A DNA stretch of 48,160 nt, from the NCBI GenBank assembly GCA_036897485.1, contig JAYMTF010000163.1:1-48160 (forward strand), written 5' to 3'. The notes below the pieces were generated by a model, which was not told the origin of the DNA, ran no database searches, and saw only the letters and a list, made by a program, of their open reading frames with translations. Made by a program: the position numbers and the translations under genes. The DNA is from Pelargonium nanum (Eukaryota > Streptophyta > Magnoliopsida > Geraniales > Geraniaceae). Below, piece by piece: positions 1-9,287 of the stretch; within the stretch, counting starts at the first letter, position 1, and the number at the start of each line of letters is the position of its first letter.

Positions 1-554
1 TAATATTCACTTTCCATAACTCAGGATTCTGCATTTTTCCTTCACTTTCCGATGTGTCAAATGCCCTTATCAACTTTCTCAGGTAAGTTAACATTCCGGG
101 AAAATTTACTTTTCCGTTGCCAAACGATACCAAAGTGTAATGTTAAATTTGAGCAAAGAGCGCTAGAGGTCCTATATTGATACTCAAATTTGTAACTTTA
201 CGAGTCAAAATGGTCATTTAGATTTTTAAAGATGCCTTTATCAGATGGATATAGATTTAGATTGAATTTTGCAATTTATTGTATGGTTTATATCTACCAT
301 ATTTGATAAATTTGATATAAGCATGATTTTCAAAAGCTCAAGATGTCTTTAATATAACTAGGTGGATAAGTGTAACAAATAAATATTATAATATGAAAAT
401 ATAAGATATTTAAAATTTAACTCAATTTAAAGATTTAAACCAATAAAATATATGTTTTCTTGCTACCTTAAATGTTCCCCATCTCACTACTTCCACACCT
501 CACTGAGACTATCGATCTATTCAGACGATAAGACATTACCAAAACAGTAGAGGA
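1..554. other. AT-rich intergenic DNA
   Basis: I see no coding exon, RNA gene or clear transposon end here. The stretch is AT-rich with many stops in all frames. It may hold the 3' part of a divergent minus-strand gene whose possible first exon lies at 555-911, but no convincing continuation was found. Confidence 0.4.
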
Positions 555-911
555 TTATAGGATTTTCAATCCTTTCCGTGATGATTGAAGAGCATGTGGA
601 AGCTCCCAAGTTCTTCTAGTGTCTGCAAACGACATGCCTGAAAAGTTAGAACTCAACCCTCGAATGGGGCTCAAAACGGGTCTCCACATTGCCAACAACC
701 AATCACACGGTGACACATCATAGGAATAGTTGTGAGTATAAATAGTCATTTTTATACTTGTGTTGCAATAAGTATGTAACCTCCCAAACAAGCCCTTAAG
801 TTCGTTGCATTCCTCCAACTTCCTCCGATTTTCAAGCTTAGGTACCGCCAGAGTGGCGTCTGACGTAAGCACAGCTGTGACCTGTCTCTTCTTTGGCGCC
901 TTTTTCCCCAT
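555..911 (-). CDS. Hypothetical 118-codon ORF, divergent from the TPR10-like gene
   Basis: This uninterrupted ATG-to-stop frame of 118 codons starts only 77 bp from the start codon of the divergently transcribed ankyrin/TPR gene. I do not recognise the protein. Its N-terminus is basic (MGKKAPKKR), followed by a charged stretch to about residue 42, then a less regular part with several Cys and Trp residues. The first 45 or so codons look more protein-like than the rest, so it may be a first exon with a splice donor near 790 (GGGAG followed by GTTACA on the minus strand). It could equally be chance or a repeat fragment. No signal peptide or membrane segment is evident. Confidence 0.2.
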   Translation of the reverse strand: MGKKAPKKRQVTAVLTSDATLAVPKLENRRKLEECNELKGLFGRLHTYCNTSIKMTIYTHNYSYDVSPCDWLLAMWRPVLSPIRGLSSNFSGMSFADTRRTWELPHALQSSRKGLKIL

Positions 912-949
912 TTATACACATTTTGATATTTTCCCCTAAACCCAGAACC

Positions 950-968
950 GCCTCTCTCTCTCTCTCAC
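950..968 (+). promoter_or_regulatory. CT-repeat (Y-patch-like) leader of the TPR10-like gene
   Basis: A pyrimidine run of CT dinucleotides ends about 20 bp before the ATG at 989. Such Y-patches and CT-rich leaders are common in plant core promoters and 5' UTRs. No clear TATA box was found at the expected spacing, which fits a TATA-less housekeeping promoter. Confidence 0.4.
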
Positions 969-988
969 ACAAATCTCAAAATCTCAAA

Positions 989-3900
989 ATGGGACGAAAA
1001 GCTCTCAACCAGCAGTCAAAGAACTCTGAAATGCCATCTTCATCCGGTGATGCAGGTCCGTACACACACATTCCGTTCACGTCTCCATTGTTTCTGTATC
1101 TATGTTATTGATCACATGCACACATTGCTGTGATCACTCGTTTCATTATCTAGGGTTTTATTTTCTGATCTTTGTACGGAATATGCTTGCGATGTTGAAA
1201 TAACTGCTTCAATTTTCTTCCTAATCCACTTCATTTCATATGTAGAAGGAGAAGAGAATCAATTGCACCAATTTCTGAAGTTAACTGAATCTGGAGATCT
1301 TGGCGCTTTCAAGAGTAATCGCCATGAAACACTGACTCTTTAGATTTCTCTTTCTTTTTTGTTTGTGTTTGCATTTCTTGATTCTGGTTCTGAGAACTAT
1401 GTTTCTGGTGTTTCCCCCCCTTTAATTTTAAGCTATTTGATTAGAATTAAATCCTACACAGATACAGTAGAGTTGCGTGGCCCAGGAGATGAACTGACGG
1501 AAGAATATATTCCAAATGCTCTTAATGCCTTACAATATGCTGCTTTGTGGGGGAACGTTGGTGCAATGGTGTTTTTGATTGAGGGGAAGAAGCTTGATAT
1601 TAATACAAAAGACTCCAAAGGTATTATGAAAGAAATACACACAAAATGTATATTATGTTTTGAACTGTTGCCATGTCATGCCTTGCATACTTGTTATTTT
1701 TCAGTTTGCTTCTTTTAGATTCCTTTTTCTTTGGTTTGTGATTGTATTACGTTTTAGTCCTTCCTGAAATACTGGTGATTTGTTTTCTTCTGAAACATTT
1801 TACCGTTTTGTTTTTTTATAAAAAAAAAGCCAAGAAAGAAATATTGATGATAATTTCCGAGGCTGAGATTTTTCAAAGCCAGTCCAACTATTAATTCTCT
1901 TGTTCAATTCTGGTATTGATAGCTTCATGCAATTGTTTGATGCTCATACAATATATCATTTTGTCGTGGATATATGTTCTTCAATGTGATTTAGAATATA
2001 GTTGCTTATATTCCAAGGAAGCAATTTTGCTTTGTACATGTATATAAGGTGCTCATTCAGCTACTCAAATGCAATTGAAAAGAAAGAAATGGTAACATTG
2101 AATCAATATTAGAACAATTTGTAGTTTCTACATTCATACTTCACTACCTTCTAATTTGCTAGCTCTTGTGACATGCCACCATTAATGTATGGTTATAAAG
2201 TTCATGTTTTCTATTTTGCGATTTCAGTCAAACTATGCAGCATTGGTTCCATGTAGTTAATTTCTGGCAATTTGCTCATTACAGGTGAAACACCTTTGCA
2301 TCAAGCAGTCAAAGGAGGGTATGATTCTGCAGTGGTTTATCTTCTTGACCATGGTGCAAATCCTAATTCAGCATCGGATGAAGGACTAACTGCTTTGCAC
2401 TATGCTGCTGAAAAAGGTTCTGTACATCTGTTTGCCCAACTGAAAGAATCTGGCCCTTCTTTTTTTTATGAAGTTATTATTTATGTACTTTTTCCTTTAT
2501 CATTCAGTTTTTGATACTTGTTAAATTTATGTCTTGTCTTGTCTTGTCTTGTCTTATCTTTCTTGCATCATATATGATTGGTGAACATGTTATAATTCAT
2601 TTGAAATTAAGTGATTTTTTAACTACCACTTTTATTTCAACCAAAATATTATAGTATATTATTTGCTATTCATTGCCTTATATTCTGTGTTATCAAAAGT
2701 TTTTTTAAGTTCCAGAAATGATTTTCTTTGTGAAGTCAAGGTGTTGTACATTACTGTCTGTTTATCGCAGTTCAGCTCAGCTTCCTTACCCCACTTAAGC
2801 AACTTTCTTCTCATTTTGCAACCGTACTTCATCTTTAATGACTGAACCAAACTGCCATGTGTTTAATTATTTCCTAAAGTTCTTCATCATCCTCTTGTTA
2901 GTATTGTCTCTTTGTTTCTGCCAAGTTATCTATTCTGTTCAACTGTTGCAGGATCCCCCGAAGTTTTGCATCTTCTGATTTCAAAAGGTGCAGTAGTGGA
3001 TGCAGTATCTGAATCATCTGGCACACCATTGCATCATGCAGCATCACATGGCAATAAAGAAGCCGTAGAAATACTGTTGAATCATCATGCCTGTGTAAGC
3101 ATGATTATTATTTACTTTTCATGTTAAGTTAATGCTTAAGTTAAGGTCTTCTCCTTGAGCTTAATTTCTATTGCTTCGATCCTATAATATGATTGATATT
3201 ATAGATCACATACCAGTGAATAAAAAAATAAAAAATAAAAAAATAAAAACTGAATCCCATTTGTTTTGTTTGACACTTTTGCTTAACAGCACAACTGTGG
3301 CTTATTGGGCAGCTCCTGCATGACAATTCTCCTGCTTTTGTTTTCTTATTTTTTATTATTTTAATTTTGTTTTATTTCCTGCATTGTATTTTATATTTTA
3401 TGTGGAATGTTTCTTTTCATGTAGGTTTTGATATTTTCTGTCCACTCATTGTTCCTTTGGAATTATATGGTGATAACTTTTATGTAAAGAAAATAATTTA
3501 TTTACGTAAAAAAGTTCAATAAAGAAACAAAATTATAAACAACTAGAAAAACTTGCTCATTTTATTCAAGATATTTATTATGAGCTAGTCCATATGGTTC
3601 TATCCTTGAGAGTGCATTATTTTATTTGGAATAGAACATTAAGTTTCAGTCACAAAAACCACAATTGCCCTTTTCCTAAGTGCGTATTGGAGCTCTGCAA
3701 CCAATATGACAAATCTTGGAGCAATCAACGTGGATGTTACAAAAGGGATCTTTTTTTTTTTTAAAGTGAACAATTTTGCGCCTACTTTTGTAGGCATTGA
3801 CTTTTACCATTGATACAAGCTCTGTAGCCTTTACTAGAAGGTCATAACAATTAACAATCATTGTCTCCGTAGTATTGTTGTTGCCCCTCTACAATACTTG

Positions 3901-6900
3901 TCAAAGGACCAACCATATTCCAAAAGGTTTTATAACTAAATAAGCACGAAAAATGAATTGATCAATCATTTCACAAAAGTTAATCTTGATTAGCCTTTAC
4001 AGTAATAATGATTCACTACTTTCATAATATTTTATCTTGGTTAGCCTTTTATTTTTCTTGTAATTATTCAATCCAAGGGATGTGAGTAATATTAAGAGAT
4101 TTTCCAAAGCCTTTTAACCAATTTTGATAGGGAGTTTTGTAAGATTTGGGAGTAAAATTTCTTCTCCGATTTATTTAGCTTTTCAAAGGTAGAATTCCAT
4201 TGTGGTTTGCCTTTGAATAAGATTAGAAAATATATCAATATAGGCATTCGAACTAAGCCACCTAATCAATTATGATAATAGAATGAGTTTTGGGATATTC
4301 AGGAGTGGAATTAGCTATTACATCAGAACTCTTTGAAACCCGAAATTCCCAACTTGATAGGGGCGGAGGTGAATTTTTTTATAGAAGGGATTGGGGTGGG
4401 AACAATTAAAATTTTGTCTACATTTGATCGGGGCATCGGGGCTAGGAGACCATTCCTCGCCCTTTACTATACCTAATTTTATTTAATAAATATTTATCTG
4501 TTTTTTTAATAAAACGCCTTTTAATTAGCTAGGGAAAATCATCCAAAACAAGTGACTCAATCCCGGGGAGGGTACAAAACCCAATCCAACCCCTCGGGTC
4601 TGGACACTCACTGCATAAGGCAGCACTTAATGTCTAGAAAGAAGCTGTGGAAATATTGTTGAATCATCATGTCAGTGTAAGCAAGATTATTATTTACTTA
4701 GCATGTTCAATTAATGCTTAAGTCAAGGTTTTCTCTTTGCTCTAGAAAGAACTCGGGCTTCCATTTTGCTTTTTGTTGGTTTTTTATAAGAGTACATATA
4801 ACAAATTGTTGATAAAGTTGGGTTGTCAGTCATAGGGTTATAAACACTGGTTGCTAGGTTGCCTTTTTGCCTTTATCATTATTTTAAGATGCATCAGTCA
4901 GCTCAACCATCCTAGAATTCCATGCAATCTAAAAGGGTGGAGATTAATTGAATAGCTTTGTGGACATGGTTGTTATAACTCTAAATAAGCTGAAAGCAGC
5001 AAAATCATTGCATAAGTCCTTTCATGATTTGCCACACATAGATAGAATTACTGACATCTGTTAATATATTGTTGCAAGATCTTAATGGAATAGTTTTTTA
5101 ATTCTATTGGTCTCATGCAGCCAGACGGCAGCGACGTCCCGTACGATAGTATGGAAAATCTACATACTCCACTGGGGGCATCTATTTGGTCTCGATCTTT
5201 AGAATGTGTGGTTCTATTAGTTGAGGTATGTTTGTTACTTGGATGAATGGTCAGTGATCATGATCCTTATTTCTAGATAAGTCTTGGAGCCTTTTTCTGC
5301 TCACCAATATTAAACCTCTAATATATTGATGTTTGGAGCAAAGATTCTATATTACTTCTGAGTGCTCTCAGAAAATTTCATATATAGAAAGTATAAGGTT
5401 CATTAGGCTTCTAGGAATACTTATAGAGTAAAGAGTAATACAACTTAAAAGGGACAAGGAGGAGAAAGTTTGGCCGGTCACAATTGATATATTTGGAATT
5501 TTTTTTTTGTTCAACTAGTTATTGGCATCCGTAAGCTTTTTGTTTCTTAACATCTTTAATTACACATGTAATGCCCAAAATTGCTGATCTCTTGTGTTGC
5601 CTTCTTTTCTATCGCCAAATCACAGGCAGGAGCTAAACTTAATACCATTACATGTGGATTGACTCCTCTACAAATTGCAGCTGCTAATAATGAAACTATG
5701 ATACTAAAATACTTGGTGGAAAAAGGAGCTGATGCAACTGTCACTAAGGTAAGTTATCTTTTATAAGTTATTATTGTTATATGGGTCTAGTAAAATGCAT
5801 AAAATTTTGCAAAATGAAGCTTGAATTGATTCATTTGTTGAGCAAATTCCTTTTGAGAAAAGGTGCATGTGAAACTTGTTCTTGTTCAGATAGCTTTTGT
5901 AAAATAATTAATTTCAGTCCCATGGTAATAAGGTTGATTTCTTTCTTTTGAAATCTTGTTCATGGTTTACTGTAGCCCTAACAAACCTTGATTTTGTTGC
6001 CTGAATTCTATGTTGAACAGTTGTAATGCATTCATAGTTATCAGTTGTTGGCTTGAATCCTCAGCAGTACTAGGATATAGGATTTATTATATATGTGGCT
6101 TGTTATTAAAATTTTATGTGAAAGTTATTTATCTTGTAATATTGTGGTTTGAATACTCCTGACTAACTAATGATTAATCCCTTCTCACATTCATGTGTGC
6201 TTTGGTTTTGGGACTTACAACAGGGGAGAACAACACCTCTAGAGTTATCGGGATTGAGACTCAATCGTGAGGCTATGAAAATTCTCTTTCCAAGGACGCC
6301 TCCACTTCCATGTATTCCAGACTGGAGCATTAGTGGAGTAGTAAGCTATTTTGAGAAATATAAGGTATTTCAAGGTTGCTCACTCAATAGTTAAGGCAGA
6401 TAGTAAGAAAACAATGTTCTTTCTTTTTTTGGGTCAATCACTTGTTAATATTACCTCACTTAATTGAAGTCTGTGCAAGAAAACCTTTTTTTCTTTTTTT
6501 TCTTTTTTTCATTTCTCTCTTGAAGTTTGTTATTTTGCGCATGTTGTGATGGAAGATATTTGCTCATTCTTTGCAACAAATGTATTTTCTTACTATCTTC
6601 ATTATATGCATACTGGTACGCTTCGTGGTAAACACAAGGTGCTGTGAAACATGTAAGAATTGAGCTTGTGAAGTAAAGTATGCATATGCTCTTACGCATA
6701 CAGAGTAGGTGAAGAGGCATGTGCTCTAACTAAGTGTCAAAGCTAAGATTATGATGTTTATACTCAGGATACCACATCCTTGTCCCTTTTCTCTTGTATT
6801 CATTGATAAGCTTTCTGTTGAAAGGGAGGGAAGTGGAAAGGAGGAGAGAGATGGAGAAGGGAAAGTAAAAAAGAATCATTTCTCAAGAGATAACGTGCAT

Positions 6901-8528
6901 GATTAAGCTACTCAAGGATACTGCAATATGTCCTTGTGCTTAATCATTTTATGTTATCTTGGGTAATATTATGGATTTAGATCAACAAGTGTCCATTATT
7001 GTTAAGGTTTCTCTCTCTCTCTCCACCAAGTTCCTTTCACCGTTCAGTTTATTAAATATTACTTTCTCCATCCCAAAATAATTGTCCACTTTCTTTTCTT
7101 TTTTTTTTGTGAAAATTAAGGATGAGTTAGTTAAAGATAGGTTTCCCCCCCTTATTCCCTCATGTGTTATTGTTGTAACAAACTCAAGGGGCTCTAACCA
7201 ACATATCTTAAGGATGTTGGTAATCCATGCATAACTAACTAACCAAAATAGAAAGTGGACAATTTTTTATAGAGAAAGTGTACAATTATTTGGATACGGA
7301 GGGAGTATATTTATACTATCACATGTGTACTTAAATCATTAATTTGTTTTATGTTCTTTCAATCTTCACTTGAGCTCTCTTGCAGTTGTTCGAGGAGTTG
7401 ACAAGAAAGGCGACTGATGCATTGCAGAGGTCTGAATATGTTGATGCAATAACAATATGCACAGAAGTAAGCAACTGTATTATTACTATTGGTCTTTATT
7501 GTCACTGCCATTGTGAACTTCTGCTTTTCAGAGTCAAAGGAAGATAATTTCCTGTCCTTGGGATAGTTTCAATCTTAAAGTAGAATTGTTTAACATGCAT
7601 ACATCCTCTTTCTGTTTGAGACCAAGTTATGCTTGTCATATGGATCAAATATATATCTATAGTTGTTGGGTAAGGCTGTAAATATAAGGTCTTATGGTAT
7701 AAATGGTTATATGTTTTGTGATTTGGCCTCGATTGTCTTTTCGTATGCATCTTATGTTTTGTTTTTCTTGTGCAAGATAGGGAGATCATTTGATATAACT
7801 GCAATGTGTTTGACCATGAGTCTTTGAATACAATGCTCCTGAATTCCAAAACCTACACAATGATTTAACTCCTTTTTTTATATTTATTTTCCATTTTTGT
7901 TTCTTTTGCTCTTAGCATTGTGATATAAACTTTTGCTCTTAGGCACTTGCTTTAAGACCTGATGACCCAGATTTGCTACGCCAACGTAGTCAGTGCTATT
8001 ACCAGTTAAATTCAGCTGCAGCTGCATTAGCTGATGCTGAGGCTTCCATTAAGGCAAGTCCTGACATGTCATTAGCATACTTTAGCAGGGGTCAAGCATA
8101 CGAGTTACTCGAGGTGCGTGTTTCATTGCTTCCATCTTTGTTCTTCACGAATAATATTTTATAATCTTACAAGTGCCACCATATGCTGTTGAAGGATGCG
8201 GTGAACACAGCTGACTCATATTTGGACGCGTTGCTGATTGATCCTGATGAGAAGGCCTATCAAGATGCGCTCTGGTAAAAGTTCTTAACCATAGCAGTAG
8301 CAGTAGCAGTTCAATTGTGAGGATACATGTATGTTCATAAGCATGTTTAGAAAGATGACTATTAGGGTGTTTACATTGTTCCAACCATGGCAGCATTATG
8401 TTCTAATGAAGCTAACATTTTTGGTGTGTTACAGGCGAACCCTTGATTTGGAAGTCGAGTACATGTATACTCTGAGGGATTTGGAAACTTTGCAGTTTAC
8501 CTCTCCTTCAGGTTCCAAGGCCAAGTAA
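989..8528 (+). CDS. TPR10-like: Ankyrin-repeat / TPR protein, TPR10-like (12 exons, 454 aa)
   Basis: Exons: 989-1055, 1246-1314, 1462-1620, 2285-2416, 2952-3094, 5121-5225, 5626-5748, 6224-6364, 7386-7466, 7943-8113, 8195-8274 and 8435-8528. All junctions are GT-AG and in phase, giving 454 codons plus TAA. A short charged N-terminus (about residues 1-62) is followed by five or six ankyrin repeats up to about 300. Typical pieces are ETPLHQAVKGGYDSAVVYLL at 100-119, GTPLHHAASHGN near 166-177 and GLTPLQIAAANNE near 236-248. Residues 314-430 form a C-terminal TPR block (for example TICTEALALRPDDPDLLRQR). Ankyrin plus TPR and the length match Arabidopsis TPR10 (At3g04710), listed among TPR proteins proposed to bind Hsp90/Hsp70 C-termini. 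A co-chaperone or adaptor role is inferred from the family only. The gene converges on the MCTP gene 760 bp downstream. Intron 5 is unusually long (2.0 kb) and holds a decayed copy of the end of exon 5. Confidence 0.9.
2531..2560 (+). repeat. GTCTT pentanucleotide microsatellite in intron 4
   Basis: GTCTT is repeated five times with one further imperfect ATCTT unit. It lies inside intron 4 of the TPR10-like gene, away from the splice sites. Confidence 0.85.
4638..4735 (+). pseudogene. Decayed copy of the end of exon 5 and its splice donor, inside intron 5
   Basis: About 98 bp here match 3056-3153, covering the last 13 codons or so of exon 5, its donor GTGTAAGC and the first 60 bp of the intron. 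Identity is near 85% by eye. The copied reading frame still reads EAVEILLNHHVS up to the donor, but an in-frame TAG sits immediately upstream at 4635-4637. It therefore cannot extend into a longer coding exon. It looks like a partial duplication with 1.5 kb of unrelated intron between the copies. Confidence 0.75.
7062..7305. mobile_element. Stowaway-type miniature transposon (MITE) in intron 8
   Basis: The 244-bp element has imperfect terminal inverted repeats of about 32 bp. The left end begins CTTTCTCCATCCC and the right end finishes ACGGAGGGAG, the usual Stowaway terminus. TA dinucleotides at 7060-7061 and 7306-7307 are the expected target duplication. It carries no coding capacity and lies near the 3' end of intron 8 of the TPR10-like gene, about 80 bp before the next exon. 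Confidence 0.85.
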
Positions 8529-9287
8529 TCTGTTCTATTTTCTTATCTCAAATTTGAGGAAATGATAGACTAATATGGTGGTGTCAAAGGTAAAATACCC
8601 TCTCTCTCTTCAAATTTGAGGAAATGACAGCAATTATATGTTCTGTTTTTTGTTTCCTCGTGTACAAAAACACTTTCAAGAAAGAAATTTTCTCTTCCAG
8701 CTCTGTACAGTTAAAACTTCTCCGGAACTGTGGAATTTCACAGATGCTCGAAGTACAGGAAGAAAAAAAAATACGTACACAATTGCTATTCTATGTCACA
8801 ATGTGCATTTCTTTTTTCTTTTTGGGTCAAAACGATTGCATATTGACATTTCCTTTAATTATTGGTTCAAGTCAAAATAGTTGACAATTGATTGTGAAGC
8901 TCAGCTGTTTCGCAGACGGTGGTGACCATCTCCAACGGTCATTTCATTGAGAATTGAGTTCATGTGGAAGTTCAAATTGGCACTCGCAACGGTCACAACT
9001 TGCGCAAATTTCTACATACACGACTGGTGCTGTTCAATGCATATTTAATACGGCCCACAGCAACAAAGTATTAACGGTCATTTGGTTACGACTTTAATGC
9101 CAAAATTCAAGTGAGCTTTTCTTTCCCACTAAAACATTACTTGTTCCTTCAAAAAACATTACTTGTTTATTACGAAAAAATAAAACAATATTATACTGAC
9201 TTAAAAATTAACAAAAAAAAAATTTAACAACAAAATGTCAAAAAACACAACACCAAGAAAGTGCAGCAAAGGCCCCACCGCAAAAGC
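8529..9287. other. 3' flanks of two convergent genes
   Basis: This 759-bp spacer separates the stop codon of the TPR10-like gene (+) from that of the MCTP gene (-). It should contain both 3' UTRs. It is AT-rich, with A-rich runs at 9175-9235 on the MCTP side. Short open frames on + near 8624-8884 have no family signature and I take them as chance. Confidence 0.5.
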
